DNA of 64,000 nt from Cylindrotheca closterium. Lineage: Eukaryota; Bacillariophyta; Bacillariophyceae; Bacillariales; Bacillariaceae. Each line of letters starts with the position of its first letter. Positions within the stretch are counted from its first letter, which is position 1. The notes beneath the pieces are model-generated. The model made no database searches. It was not told the origin of the DNA and saw only the letters and a list, made by a program, of their open reading frames with translations. The DNA lies in the NCBI GenBank assembly GCA_933822405.4, contig CAKOGP040000269.1, forward strand, positions 15,168 through 79,167. The letters are read 5' to 3'. Both the position numbers and the translations under genes were made by a program. Below are positions 32,255-43,865 of the stretch, one piece after another.

Positions 32255-33650
32255 TTTGATAGGTGACCTCGTCCAGAATGTACTAGACAACTAACTACCT
32301 TGAGCTTGCGATACTACATTCTCTGCAAAGTGGGTAGTCCTCCTCAACCACTCTATCGTTTGTGCTATTCATGGCGATATTTTTGGTTTCGAATCATCGT
32401 AAGGCAGTGGCTTCGCACAACGATTCCACCAGTCCTGCCGCTCTATCTCTCTAGCAAAGACATTACCAATCATCGTTCTTATACCTCGGATCTCTTAAAT
32501 CGACTTTGCTATAGTCACTTGATGCAACCATAGCATTTCTGGCCGCCCATTTCAACTGAAAGTTGGAGCAAACTTCCTAACATTTCTGCCGCAGACTCTT
32601 GAGAGAAATACGAGCCTGCTTAGTTTGCTGGGCTTGGACCTTCGTACTAGCACTATTGTCGTCCACTGGTTCAAATTGTGATGGGTCCATTGGTGCATAT
32701 AAGAAAGCCTCTGTCGGGCTTACTGTTCATCACCAAAGGCAAGCCTCCTGGATTCACAAATTCCCGACGAGTATATTGCTCTAGCCATCAAGGTAAGTAT
32801 GAAAAAGTCCAAACATGGCGATGCGCAGAGTTTTGGGTCTCGCCATCACATCATAGTATCTCGAGACAAACATTCGCGTATCGTCCAACAATGTTGTATG
32901 CTAGATCAAGGATGGCTAGATCTAGTCTTTGGCAGCTTGGAAACTACAGATGTGATGAAATTCCATGGTTTTGAGTGTGAAAATCAAATAGACTTAATGG
33001 TTGTCATGTCAACTCAAAATGATGCTAACGACATGCACTATCATCGTTGATCGGAATAACTTTTATGTCATCAAGCCTTCATTCATTCCCTCTCTGATAC
33101 TGGTATATAAGATAATCTTTTAAGACTGCTCATGTCGCAGTCATAAATATGACCATTAATGTTTATGGGAATTCCAGTGACTTCTGGTGATGTTAAATGG
33201 TTTCAATAATTTCGCATTCTTAATGTCCATTTGGTCCAGTGTTGTATATCGATCAATGTTGCTTACACACTTCGCTCTCCCAACCATTAATTAACAATTG
33301 AAAGTCTGTCGTGAAAATTCCTACGCCCAATTCTTGTGATTGGGCCTTTTTTCTTTGAAGCTGTTAGGGAGTTGAAAGTGTTCAGGCAAGCGGAAGGAAC
33401 ACAACACGACCGTGTCTTTCGACAAGTTAAAAACGAGCAATCACAAACGTCTCTAGCACTAAACCCATCTCCAGCGCCAACCCCGTCATTGCAAGGCTTC
33501 ATTCAGCGGTACTCGTTCTGAAACTGCGACCGTGCAAACCAGAATATTGCAGGGCAAGGCTGAAAATCGAGAAACAAGATTGAATCAAATAGTAGTCCCA
33601 CCAATATCATACAGTAGCATCAAGAATACATCAAGAATAGACACAATAAT
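32255..33650. other. Gene-free stretch of about 1.4 kb
   Basis: Between the ankyrin pseudogene and the TPR gene. Short frames exist on both strands, but none shows motifs or sustained protein-like composition. It is AT-rich towards 33100-33300. The TPR gene promoter should lie at the right end. Confidence 0.45.
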
Positions 33651-35708
33651 ATGGCATACACCTTGTCATTGAACGATGACCCTGAATATATGAGATCCAA
33701 AACGCCTCCTCTTCGAAGCGCATCTGTGGATGAAGTAAGCTTAATGCGGAAACCAAGCAATGGTGATAATTCTGAGTCAGAGTTTGATCCAGATGCGTCT
33801 ACGAGATCAGGTGAAAGTGGCCTTCTGTCCGGTTCTGGTTCGGAAAGCGGTAGTAATAATGGTATGCATCGATCGCGGTCTCAGCGTGGAAAACGCCGAG
33901 GACGACGTCGCCCTAGGGTAAACAGTGAAGAAATCAGACACACCAAACCTCTTAGACGAATGAGCAAACCCAAACGGAATAGCCTGCTTTCCAAGTTTCT
34001 AGGTTCGTCCAAAGGCAAGAACCTTGGATCAGGCGGAGGCTCCACAGCAAGCGGCGAGACATTGTCAAATACGGCAGATAATTCATCGATATCCCCTGAA
34101 GAACTTCACAATTCTTACAACAGCAACAATGGGTCCAGTCCCATGTTCAAAAGTCTGACCAAGATGGTCCGCCGAAACACTCTAGACTCGGTTGCTTCCA
34201 ACAAGAGCGGAGGGCGGGCATGCAGCCGAGGATCCATTTCCAGCAACGGAGCCAGACTGACTCCTGAAGAATACAAGCTTGCCATTGGAAATCTCCAAAT
34301 GCACGCTCAAGACTTGGAAGCGGATGGCAATCCTGATGAAGCATTGGACTTGTTGCAAGAAGCTTTGGAATTGGCGGACGAACAGACGGAGATGCTATCC
34401 AGCAAAACTGAAATCTTGTGCAAATTGGTCGTCCTTCATTTGTGTATTGCCAATGAACAAGAAGAACTAAATGCCAGCCTAAAAATTGAACTCGAATCGT
34501 TGGATGATTCCAACGATGGAAACCGCAGACAGATGTTGGCCCGACAGTACTCGAATCGTCTCAAACAAGGACTGAAGGATACTGTTCACCATCAAGCCGC
34601 CAAGCGTTATCTCAATCGGATAAAGCCGGCACTAGTCGAAGAAGGTTGGTTTGGCGAACCGTCCAAGAAGCTTGTTGTCTTTTTGTGCGGCGCAGATGCC
34701 TGGGAGCTTGCCATTTTGGTGACGGAAGAACTCCATGCTACATGTGATGCGAAGCCAGATTTTGGCCAGCTGGCTACGATGCATTACCTCGTCGCCTGTC
34801 AAAAATTGGATGCCATGAAGAATGAAGACGCCCTATCCCATTTGCAAGCTACTGCGACATACTTGCAAAAAGTACCAAAGGATAAACTTGACAGAACACT
34901 TTATGTGCAAGTGTTGCACTTGTTGGCCAATGAATATCAGTCGCAACAAGAATACGTGGCTGCGTTGGAGACGTACAAGAGAGAAATGCTGTATGCTCCA
35001 TTGGACCAGCAAGCTTCACTGTATTGCCAAATGGCACAAGTTTACGTGGCAACTGGATCACTTGAAAGCGCTCTGAAACAAATTGATTTGGCCAAAGAAG
35101 TGCAAGATCGAGTCAATATTGACTCGAGTGATGTTCGATCTCAAATTCTGCAAACCAAGGGTGATGTCTTGTTTCGCGTTGGTCGAACCGAAGAGTCTCT
35201 GGAATGCTACCATCAAGCACTTCACGAGTGTGATTCATCACCTGCAGATAAAGCCAAACTACTATATACCATGGGAAAGATCTGCGTAAAGTTGGGAAGA
35301 TCCCGATCGGCCATAACCTACTTCACCCGAGAACTGGAGATTACCAAGCAAGAACTGGGGCCCAGCCACCTGAGTGTCTCTCGTGTCCTTCACGACTTGG
35401 CCAAGCTGTACGACTATGGTTTGGGTGAGCAGAAGATTGCCCTCCTCAAGTACAATAAGGCTTTGGCCGTCGAATTGGCCAATTTGCAGGAATGCCATAC
35501 CAGCGCCAGTTCCTGTTCTCATTGCAATCATGAGACTCATGAATTATGCAGCCGTCATGCCAACTGGAAGCGTCGAATCACAGCACAAATTCGCGAAACC
35601 AAGAAAGCTCAAGGCCGCATTTACTACAAGCTCGGTGACTTTGAACGCGCCATGAAAACGTCCTTTGTAGAGTCGTCACCACGGGGAAGAAGACACAGCC
35701 TCTACTAG
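33651..35708 (+). CDS. Tetratricopeptide-repeat (TPR) protein with basic disordered N terminus
   Basis: 685 aa from the ATG at 33651, single exon. Residues 1-200 are disordered, Ser/Gly/Asn-rich, with a strongly basic patch (QRGKRRGRRRPRV) that may be a nuclear signal. From about residue 205 there are TPR-like helix pairs, for example AQDLEADGNPDEALDLLQEA, DVLFRVGRTEESLECYHQAL and GKICVKLGRSRSAITYFTRE. The last resembles the kinesin-light-chain type of TPR (SVSRVLHDLAKLYDYG). A Cys/His cluster (CSHCNHETHELCSRH) occurs near residue 625 and could bind metal. It is probably a protein-interaction scaffold; no enzyme domain is seen. Confidence 0.8.
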   Translation: MAYTLSLNDDPEYMRSKTPPLRSASVDEVSLMRKPSNGDNSESEFDPDASTRSGESGLLSGSGSESGSNNGMHRSRSQRGKRRGRRRPRVNSEEIRHTKPLRRMSKPKRNSLLSKFLGSSKGKNLGSGGGSTASGETLSNTADNSSISPEELHNSYNSNNGSSPMFKSLTKMVRRNTLDSVASNKSGGRACSRGSISSNGARLTPEEYKLAIGNLQMHAQDLEADGNPDEALDLLQEALELADEQTEMLSSKTEILCKLVVLHLCIANEQEELNASLKIELESLDDSNDGNRRQMLARQYSNRLKQGLKDTVHHQAAKRYLNRIKPALVEEGWFGEPSKKLVVFLCGADAWELAILVTEELHATCDAKPDFGQLATMHYLVACQKLDAMKNEDALSHLQATATYLQKVPKDKLDRTLYVQVLHLLANEYQSQQEYVAALETYKREMLYAPLDQQASLYCQMAQVYVATGSLESALKQIDLAKEVQDRVNIDSSDVRSQILQTKGDVLFRVGRTEESLECYHQALHECDSSPADKAKLLYTMGKICVKLGRSRSAITYFTRELEITKQELGPSHLSVSRVLHDLAKLYDYGLGEQKIALLKYNKALAVELANLQECHTSASSCSHCNHETHELCSRHANWKRRITAQIRETKKAQGRIYYKLGDFERAMKTSFVESSPRGRRHSLY

Positions 35709-36178
35709 AAAGGCAAATTTGGGTGGGCGAATGTAGCTATTTCTAATCTAATAGACTCGTCTAGGACAATGTAATAATTTTTTAGAGTTTGGAGTACTCT
35801 CTTTCTGGCGTCAGCTTGCATCTGAGGCACTCTGATGACTTGACTACAAGTCTTCCAAACTATTATGCTACCTTTTCTAAAATCCTAAAATGCATTCTAT
35901 GTATAACTATATAATCGATACTGAAGAAAGAGCCCTGCAGTCCGACAGAAAAGAAATTCGAAAAACTACCGAACCTTCAAACCCGCCAATATGCATCTTG
36001 TTCCGTCGCTCGCTAATCCAATTTTGGAAACTGGTAATGTAATTGTCCCCATACTCAAAACCAAAAATTTGGCTCTGGGATGTGCTGGAGCATTTGTTGT
36101 TCCATTTTGTGTATGTACAATGAATGTAGAGTCCTGGTACAAGATACTTGAAGGATGAACCTCTAGTATACTGTTCAT

Positions 36179-36697
36179 TTACTTCACCGAAGGCGAATCG
36201 CAAGAATCGTCTGTACTGTTGTCATCTGATTTGGACAAATCGTCAACAGTGGCAGATCCTGTTCTTGTGGTCATATCCCTTTTCGGCTCTTGGATGTCTT
36301 TCTCCTCATCGCCTTCATCGATAGTACTCCTGATGACTGTTGTTGAGCAACAAGCCTTACGAAGATAATCGTGCAGGAAGAAGTAAACGAGGATGACACC
36401 AAACAATGACCCAGAAGCGATCAAGACCAATCGACCAGATGAGGTTTCGGAAAAGGCCAGTCTATTGGACCCATCAAGTTGTGGTTGTCCTTCTTGTGAT
36501 TCCTTTCCCTCTTCTTCCTCTGGTAGCTGTACTTCTTCCAAGTACCGGCGACGCAAGAACAGTTCATGTCCGACTTTGTCCCCGTTGAAAGATATGGGGG
36601 AAGTCGAAATGCTGGACTCTGCCATAGAATTGGATGCACCAATGGCCGACGATAAGACACAGAAATAGCTGACGAGAAGGAAGGCAATGTACTTCAT
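36179..36697 (-). CDS. Small single-pass membrane protein with signal peptide
   Basis: 172 aa if started at the ATG at 36697. This start is preferred because it places a classic signal peptide (MKYIAFLLVSYFCVLSSAIG) at the N terminus; the frame is open further upstream to 36853. A short luminal part is rich in Glu/Gln (VQLPEEEEGKESQEGQPQ). A membrane helix (LVLIASGSLFGVILVYFFL) follows near residue 105-123, then a cytosolic tail with Cys-Cys and an acidic Ser/Thr-rich end. The topology is type I. The family is not recognised. Confidence 0.65.
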   Translation of the reverse strand: MKYIAFLLVSYFCVLSSAIGASNSMAESSISTSPISFNGDKVGHELFLRRRYLEEVQLPEEEEGKESQEGQPQLDGSNRLAFSETSSGRLVLIASGSLFGVILVYFFLHDYLRKACCSTTVIRSTIDEGDEEKDIQEPKRDMTTRTGSATVDDLSKSDDNSTDDSCDSPSVK

Positions 36698-37283
36698 GTT
36701 GTTAGTGTGTTTGTTGTCTGATACTTCAACTTTTTCAGAAGTTGGTGTGAAATTGAAAGAAATGGTTCCCAAATGACGGCAGCATTTGACTGCTTTTAAC
36801 AACTCTGAAATGAACAAATGGAGAAGATTCGCTAGACATTTATCAATAGTCAAGATAAAATGTTCTATGTGTTAAGTAAAATCAGGCCCAGTCGCTGTTA
36901 CGCGCGGATAAATCGCACGAAATGACTCGCTGGCACTAGTCTGTAATCAACTGAATAAAACGATGGGCGGGAGTGCATCCCGGCGCCCGCGGGCCCAATT
37001 ACCATAAAAGTGATGATGCGTATGTCGCCCGTCTTCGCTTATGTTGACATTGAACATCTCGTCATCGTCATCATCATCATCATTCTATTTTATCCACTCG
37101 CTGCTTCAGTGGCAGGAAACGCGTCTGGGTCAATACGACTGCAGTGGCGCAATTGGTGGCGGCATCATTCTTGCAACCCTTCTACGTTATTGGAAACAAA
37201 GCCAGTCTGCAATATAGTCAAAATCACCGAGGTCGATCAAAACTAAAAACATACAATACTGCTCAGCCATAGATATACAAGGA

Positions 37284-38261
37284 ATGACTCATTCAGAACT
37301 CTCTGAAGAGGACCACGATACTGAGAATGATTTGGGATCTGAAGCTGCTGGTGTGGTTCGAGGCTTCACTCGATCCTTGGGACGGGGTGCTGCTCGGCCA
37401 ATGATTGGTCGTTTGCCACGACAAGTCATCAGACGACGACTACCAGTGAAACAAGTGGCACGGGTCAGTGATCGATTGTCTACCGGCTACGATTGGTGGT
37501 CCACGGCCGTGGAATCACAGCAATCGTCCTCACAACGATGGAAGCAGATTCGTGCATTTGCCGGTAACTTGGTGAAAAATACATTTTTGGGACTGGCCGT
37601 CTTTGAGTCTTATGGATATGTCGTAAGCCAACTGGCACCACCACCATCCGCTGAGGTCATGCATAGATCGACGTATGGTTCCAGTGATCAAACAAAATTG
37701 GATCAAGACTACGACGATGATGATTCAGAAGATCTGTTGACAATTCTACCTGATGAACCAGACGAATTTTCCAGGGCGAGCCTGGTATCTCATTGGACAG
37801 CAGGAGCTGTTGCTGGATCCGTTCATGGAGTTGCGACTAGCATATTTGAGGGACCCACAGCATTGACAAGAAATATATGGATTCAGCAGGCTGCCTATCA
37901 TACATTGCATCATACTGTAGCACATTCAGTTCTCTTTGGATCCTATGAATTTCTGAAACGGTCCATATTGCACGAGTTCCACCATGGGGATGACATTGAA
38001 AGCGAAGGGTCCAAGCCTAGTCATTTAGGGAGCTCTTATTTGGCCGGATTTGCATTGGCAGGCGGCCTAGCCGGGCAGTTGCAGCACTTGATCAGTCATT
38101 ACACAGAATCCATGACTTTTGAATCAGGTATTACTTCAACGAAAATTGCTCATCGCTTGGTCCTCGCGCGGGTCCCTGCAGTCAGACCCCTGATGATGGC
38201 CTTTCCTCCGAGTGCAATTGGTTTCATTGCCTTTGAATATGGAAAGAAGCTGACATCATAA
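37284..38261 (+). CDS. Divergent mitochondrial-carrier-like protein
   Basis: 325 aa from the ATG at 37284. The N terminus is basic and Arg-rich (GFTRSLGRGAARPMIGRLPR). Hydrophobic, glycine-patterned segments resemble mitochondrial carrier helices: SHWTAGAVAGSVHGVATSIF, AHSVLFGSYEFLKR, SSYLAGFALAGGLAGQLQHL and a terminal PPSAIGFIAFEYGKKL like the last helix of carrier repeats. The canonical PX(D/E)XX(R/K) motifs are poorly kept or absent, and an acidic insert (DQDYDDDDSEDLL) lies after helix 1. It could be a degenerate inner-membrane carrier or an unrelated helical membrane protein. Substrate unknown. Confidence 0.5.
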   Translation: MTHSELSEEDHDTENDLGSEAAGVVRGFTRSLGRGAARPMIGRLPRQVIRRRLPVKQVARVSDRLSTGYDWWSTAVESQQSSSQRWKQIRAFAGNLVKNTFLGLAVFESYGYVVSQLAPPPSAEVMHRSTYGSSDQTKLDQDYDDDDSEDLLTILPDEPDEFSRASLVSHWTAGAVAGSVHGVATSIFEGPTALTRNIWIQQAAYHTLHHTVAHSVLFGSYEFLKRSILHEFHHGDDIESEGSKPSHLGSSYLAGFALAGGLAGQLQHLISHYTESMTFESGITSTKIAHRLVLARVPAVRPLMMAFPPSAIGFIAFEYGKKLTS

Positions 38262-38696
38262 TGCCAACAGTATTATTTTAGAATAGACTCATACGGCGCT
38301 TTCAATTGCGTCAAGAAGCCATAATTGTTGTCAAAACAAGCGGATGCTGGAACGAAAATGATTCTCTAGTCCAATCACACTGAACTAAAGTAAAACAGGG
38401 GCTTTTGCGCAAACAAAAGTGTTTGAGTAGTGACACCTATCTTGTTCTTTCCTTGAATTCAGTAGGTTCTTGCCACATTGTGATTTTTGCTATTTGGTTG
38501 ATCATAAATGTAAATCCTACAAGTACCTGATGAAATATTTCAGAGTCAATCGACATCTTGAGATAATGAAGCTCCTACTGGATGATGATTGATGATTCCC
38601 AAGAACATGACTACGTTCGGATCCAAAGAGGCACCGGGATTCTCCTCGGTCCAGAGCGTGACGCTTGCAACCATCATTCTTCAATCCACGATTGAG

Positions 38697-39877
38697 CTAC
38701 CCCTTCCACAAGGTCATTTCCAAGATCGACGTGGCATCAATACCTTGGTAATGTACAAAGGCCGAATACGCTTCGGTGAACAAAGTCATCCGGCGCTTCT
38801 TGTCGTTATTTTCATCAAGTATAGCTTGCACCTTACTTTTCATGGCATTCATCCAGGATGCAGCGCCCCGATGATGAAATGGAGCAGCCATCCAGCTTTG
38901 AAGGGCCATCTGGAGCAATATCTTGTTCTCCCGAGTCCAATCGGAGAGCAGTTAAACTGTTGCCAGTTTATCGTTGGCGTCTTTCCAGCGGAGAACCTGG
39001 TATGGAAACTTGTCTACAAGGACTTGGAGCAGATCTCGTCTTGGTCGGATAGTCGAAAGGAGGACATGGAATGGGGTCATTCCGGCCTCATCCTCAAGTG
39101 GAAACTCCTCGTCCTTTGTCTTGAATCAATACATCGACGAAGTTATTGGGTGGTAGAGGAATGGCAATAAAACACTTCGTGTGCAGGATAGTTCTGAAAC
39201 CGGCGTACCAAACCGGCGATAATAGCATCTGGTCCTGCCCCAAAGCGATCTTTCAATAGAGCACAGCCATCAAAAGGATCCAATATGGCTTTGGATTCTT
39301 GCGGAAGCGCAAGGTTTGCAAGAGACTTGCATCCACGGAACGACCGGAATCCCATTTCGACCGGCTTTGCATCCGAGGGCACTGCCACAGTAACCAGCAG
39401 ACAGCCACTGCGTGCGAATGCATGGCCACGAATACGCTCCAATCAACTTGGCAGGCTCACAGTTTGCAGCCAACTACAAGCATAGAACACAAAACTGACA
39501 ATCTCCGCGATGGACATTGTAGATAAATCTACTTCCACCAACATGCCACAGCCCTTAAAGGCCTTTGCAGCAATGAAGTGCACAGGCGAGGGTAACTTGA
39601 TTCTTTGCAGAGATCTGCAACGCGAGAGAGCTGGGAGGCCAATTTGAAATTTGCTTTAGCCAACGGGGCGAAGAAGACGAAATTCCAAACTCGACTATCG
39701 CCAGCTGCTCGCAGGATCGAAATGCAGAGTCAATGGATGCTGTGCTTGGGATCGTGGTTTCCACCAAACTTGTGCAGTCATTACACCTGGATTGACAATC
39801 AGCTTTTGAACATTTCTTGGTACTTGTTCTCCCGCATTGCCTTGGTATCGGTACACCACGCAATCGTTCGCCTCCAT
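38697..39877 (-). pseudogene. BspA-type leucine-rich-repeat (LRR_5) gene, heavily decayed
   Basis: On the minus strand from the ATG at 39877, pieces of one protein appear in order but in changing frames. The start is NDCVVYRYQGNAGEQVPRNV, typical of diatom BspA-like LRR proteins. Repeats follow with NDCTSLVETTIPS, AFRSCEQLAIVEF, LERIRGHAFARSGC and GFRSFRGCKSLANLALP. The tail has ALVRRFQNYPAHEVFYCHSS and DEAGMTPFHVLLSTIRP. In-frame stops interrupt SLPS-LERI (TGA near 39443) and the tail (TAA at 38954-38952), and there are at least two frame changes between segments. The gene is clearly inactive. This multigene family is common in diatoms. Confidence 0.75.
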
Positions 39878-40384
39878 CCTTGACACTGATGCTCGGGCTG
39901 GCCTTTGGTGCTTGCTTGCGTGCCTGGTTGGTTTATAGTTTAGCTTACATAGTATAATATAATACTGTCTAGTTGTCGAGGTATTGTATACAGTAATGAC
40001 ACGTTGAAATTTCAACCTTTTTCAACTAATTATTCTTCCACCAAATATGGTAGAAAAGTTTCTACCAAACTCTAAGCACTTTTTTCATGACGCTGCATGC
40101 TGATCACTACTTCAGTTCGCTCATCCAAGCAAGGAGCATTCGTTCGATGATGTTTTCGATCATCAAGCAATAAAGCAAAGCAAAATTTCGCTGTATAGGA
40201 CGTACCAGGTATTAATACGACTTATCTGAATGAACAAATCGAATGACTGAGTGAGTCAGTCAGTCAGTCAGTCAGTCAGTCAGTCAGTCCGTAAGTCTGT
40301 ATAGATCGAGCTAGTCGACTTTCGACTCAAGAAGGAGTTAGTACCAGCTCTTTGCCTACACTGTATGGATCACGACACGAGTGA
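39878..40384. other. Intergenic region with a tetranucleotide repeat
   Basis: About 500 bp with no credible coding frame. A tract of nine or so perfect GTCA/AGTC units lies at about 40253-40289. Nothing else was recognised. Confidence 0.5.
40253..40289. repeat. (AGTC)n microsatellite
   Basis: An almost perfect run of AGTC units, about 37 bp, just upstream of the weak frame at 40385. It is the longest tetranucleotide tract in this part of the window. Confidence 0.9.
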
Positions 40385-40939
40385 GTGAAGGACCTGTTGA
40401 GACAACATGAATTCACAGGGCCAAGGGTTAATCCAATATGCAATGGAAGTATAAGATTCTCTGATGTGACTGGTCCTAATGTTGCCGATAGACTACCATC
40501 ATTCTTTGGCAAGAAAGCAAAAGAAAGAGTCTTGAACTGGGATACAAAACATACAGTGCAAATTTGTAATTGCAAGAAGACGAAGAAAGCTGTGGATGGA
40601 ATGGGGCTATCACAAGATATCCACAAGTTTGAAGAGCAATATGATTTCCATCAGGTGGACTCTACAGAAATCGAAAAGACAATTGAATCTAAGCTTGACA
40701 ACGTAACTGAAGCCAAGCAGATGGAAGACATAATGAGTAGTGGAAGCCACACATCAGATAGGAAAAGAAAAAGGTCATCGCGGGAAGCCTATCACACTTT
40801 GATACCTTTATTCACGGAGATCATGAATGTGTTGGAACACAATCCCTCTAAGCTTCAGCACTTTCAGGGAATGACGAATAAGAGCTTGCTTGAGGCAAAT
40901 GCAGACATCCAAAACAAAAGGCAAAATACAAACATGTAG
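40385..40939 (+). CDS. Hypothetical protein or fragment without a clear start
   Basis: An open frame of about 184 codons without an ATG at its beginning: it opens after a TGA at 40382-40384. The middle and end look protein-like: Lys-rich, with GKKAKERVLNWDTKHTVQ, a Cys-x-Cys (ICNCKKTKK), an acidic helix, a basic patch (DRKRKRSS) and a leucine-containing C terminus. The first ATG codons in frame lie well inside. It may be a 3' exon or a truncated gene remnant. The family is not recognised. Confidence 0.35.
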   Translation: MKDLLRQHEFTGPRVNPICNGSIRFSDVTGPNVADRLPSFFGKKAKERVLNWDTKHTVQICNCKKTKKAVDGMGLSQDIHKFEEQYDFHQVDSTEIEKTIESKLDNVTEAKQMEDIMSSGSHTSDRKRKRSSREAYHTLIPLFTEIMNVLEHNPSKLQHFQGMTNKSLLEANADIQNKRQNTNM

Positions 40940-41898
40940 CACTTTCATAAATAACATGTCCATAACATTCCACCATCCTTCCAAGTGCATTCCTTTTCGA
41001 AAGCAGTGCAGTAGCAAGATAAATCCCACTCCGCTTCTACTTAGGGTCAGTCAGTGACACTTTTATTGTCTAATCATTGATCCAACCAAGCCAAATGCAT
41101 TTGGTCCAAAAAGTTGAAAGAGACATTCATTGCACCTTTTCCTATTGTAAGAGTACTTTGATTGATGGCAATTACAATTCAAGAAGAGACAGCGGACGTG
41201 GAAAAGAATACATTAAAGTACAGAATTTGGTTAGGGTGGCGAGACGGTTGAGGTGATTCCTAAATGACCTACAGTATCCAACCCACAGTACCGGTTTCAA
41301 TGCGTCAATAGTAGAAATCATGAGATCCGCACGAGCCTGCAGGAAGTATTATATAAAACATCATGGGGCCTCCCATTACGCATGATTTTCGTTTCATAAT
41401 ATTTACTCGTTGCTTGGTGAACGAAATCTCTCAAGCCCCAAAATTGGGATGAAGCCACATAGTACATATAATGCATTCAGTGTGTCGTCTTTTGCTGGGT
41501 TCCATGATGATTCTAACCAGTATGTATCATCTATTAGAATCAAAGAATGATTGACAGTACCAGCTTGAGGGATCCAACTAAAGTTTATGTGAGGCGCTTA
41601 TCCACTCACGCAGCACAGCACATTCTCTGTACGGTCATTTAGAAGCCATCACCTGTTTCTGTCGCTCAATATTGCCTGCCTCATTGCTTGGCATCAGCAT
41701 CAGCATCGGCACGTAAATGAATCAATAATATGAGTACTAACAGTAAATCGCCAACTGAATAATTTCACAGCAACAAAAGGATTATTGACGTCAATAGGAC
41801 GGATCGGCAGCTCGAAACAAGCAAGAGAACGTCCCAATGGGGAACCGAAAGGTCGATTAGTAGTTACTATATAAAAAATACTCCGACGGTGCTTGCTT
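40940..41898. other. Intergenic region, about 960 bp
   Basis: Between the weak frame at 40385-40939 and the stop of the aldo/keto reductase gene. No protein-like frame, repeat array or RNA gene was seen. Confidence 0.45.
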
Positions 41899-43404
41899 CT
41901 ATTCAAAGTCCAGCATTTTCAGCGGGTCTCTGACCCAACATAAGCGCACACGGTCTCGAATCGTTTCATCTTTTGATTGAGACAAGTCCAAAGATTTCAG
42001 TAGTTCCATATCAGCAGCATCAAGTCGTCCCTTTGCAGTTTCCTTGTCGTCTTTTTCATCTCCTTGTCTTGCTGGCGCCAAGCAAGTCGTCATTGTCACC
42101 GCTTCCAAGTTCTGGACCATGTGATTCATTTTGGACGACTTGGGAATGACGCCGTATCCTTGGAGTACTGCCCATTGTAATAATACTTGTGCATTGGTGA
42201 GCGAATGCTTTTGAGCAATCTTTTGTACTTCCTCCCGTTCCAATAGCTTGCCGCCCAGTGCCTTCCACGCCTTTTTACCAGCATCTTGACCTTGTTGAAT
42301 TGAAAAAAGTAAGTGGGGTGAGAAGCATCAGACATACTATGGTCGTTCACGTTATGATGGTAGCTTTGTCGTACCTCCCAAAGACGCATAGGCTTGGACA
42401 GCGATGCCTTCTTTTTGGCAATATTGAATCAATTCTGTCTGAGGATTATATGGATGAACTTCAATTTGGTTTATTGCCGGTGGCCACAAGCGGCAACCTC
42501 CTTTGCCTTTGCAGTATCGTTTCAAGGATTCCAAATGGGCAATGGAACAGTTGGAAACTCCAATGGCCCGACACTTGCCTTCCAAGTACAAGTCCTCCAT
42601 TGCTCGCCACGTTTCAGCACGTAACTCTGGCATGTTGATCTCGGATTCAGAGGCCCTGACGTCGGCAGGATTGGGTCCCGGCCAGTGCATCAAGTACAAA
42701 TCGACAAAGTCCAATTGCAAACGTTTCAATGACTTGGCCAAGCATTGTTTGGTCTTTTCGTATCCATGGTAGGCACGCCACTGCTTGGTGGTGACAAAAA
42801 TGTCCGAGCGCTTCAAGCCACCGATAGATGATGATGAAGCATCATGGTCTGACTTCTTGTCAGACATGGCTTGTTGCAAGGCCCTCCCAACCTCCAATTC
42901 TGTCTTTTCTCCGCCATATACAAAGGCCGTATCAATGTGACGATAGCCCACACTCAAGGCTTGTAACACCGCCTCTTCCGCTTCTCCTGAATCCTTTTTG
43001 AACTTGTAGGTCCCAAAACCAATCTGAGGCATGAGCACTGGATTATTGTCTTCTTTGTCGTTTGTAATACAGTCCGGGTTTTGAAATTGAAGGGGGCAAA
43101 GGGAAAGCATGGGCACCAGTTTATGCAGACTATCGGCACTGGTTCTCTTATCGTCATTGATCAAGTTGGAAGTCATCTGAAGCGAAGAATCTGTAGAAGA
43201 TGGATGATCCATCGTGCCGGTTCTTCGTGGCTTTTTATTGTCAGATGTGGATGGGGATGCTGATCTGGTTCTTCGAGTTTTCATACCTAATAATAGCAGG
43301 GGAATATCTTTGACAGAAAGAGGAGTAAGAGGAACCAGTGAATGTGTTTGAGGTAATATGATCACCAGTAACAGAGACACAAAGGACTGAAAGATCATTC
43401 GCAT
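41899..43404 (-). CDS. Aldo/keto reductase with signal-peptide-like N terminus
   Basis: Two exons, 43404-42375 and 42290-41899 (84-bp intron, GTACGA...ACAAG), give 473 aa. The first ATG of the frame is at 43404. A hydrophobic start (MRMIFQSFVSLLLVIILPQ) suggests entry into the secretory route or plastid. A Ser/Arg-rich linker follows, and the TIM-barrel begins about residue 120. The catalytic tetrad is in place: Asp and Tyr in GYRHIDTAFVYGGE, Lys in VTTKQW, His in LYLMHWPG. AIGVSNCSIAHLE and the C-terminal VIPKSSKMNHMVQNLEAV (NADPH-binding region) are typical. Substrate unknown. A scrambled fragment of the same gene lies at 48222-48449. Confidence 0.92.
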
Positions 43405-43865
43405 CAGTACAGTATTGGAAGGATATACTGCAGTATAATGATGATACAATATACACGTGATTCTACTACTAGGCTCTGCTGGTTGTGGCGTTCAAGAGCC
43501 TCAAGTGCACAATGATGCGACTTGTATTATACAGTATTCGTCGCGATCATGTTGCGATGAAAACAGTCGACTGAGTCGTATTTTGAAAAGGGACTCACTC
43601 TACTCATATCCCACGCACATCAGCATCTGAATCATCCGATGAAGACAACACGCAGTGCTGCATCATCCGTGAGACAACAATTAGATTGCACTTTTTGCTT
43701 GGACCATTCCAGCAATGACACCATGGAAACTGTTGGTTGATTGTCTCCAATATATTGCAGGTTTCAAAGTGGCAAAATACCACCAGCAGTGTTGAAGGAA
43801 GAGCGAATTGTATAAAGCTGAAACAACACTTCCACGATCAATTGGATCAATGACCGGTCCATTAA

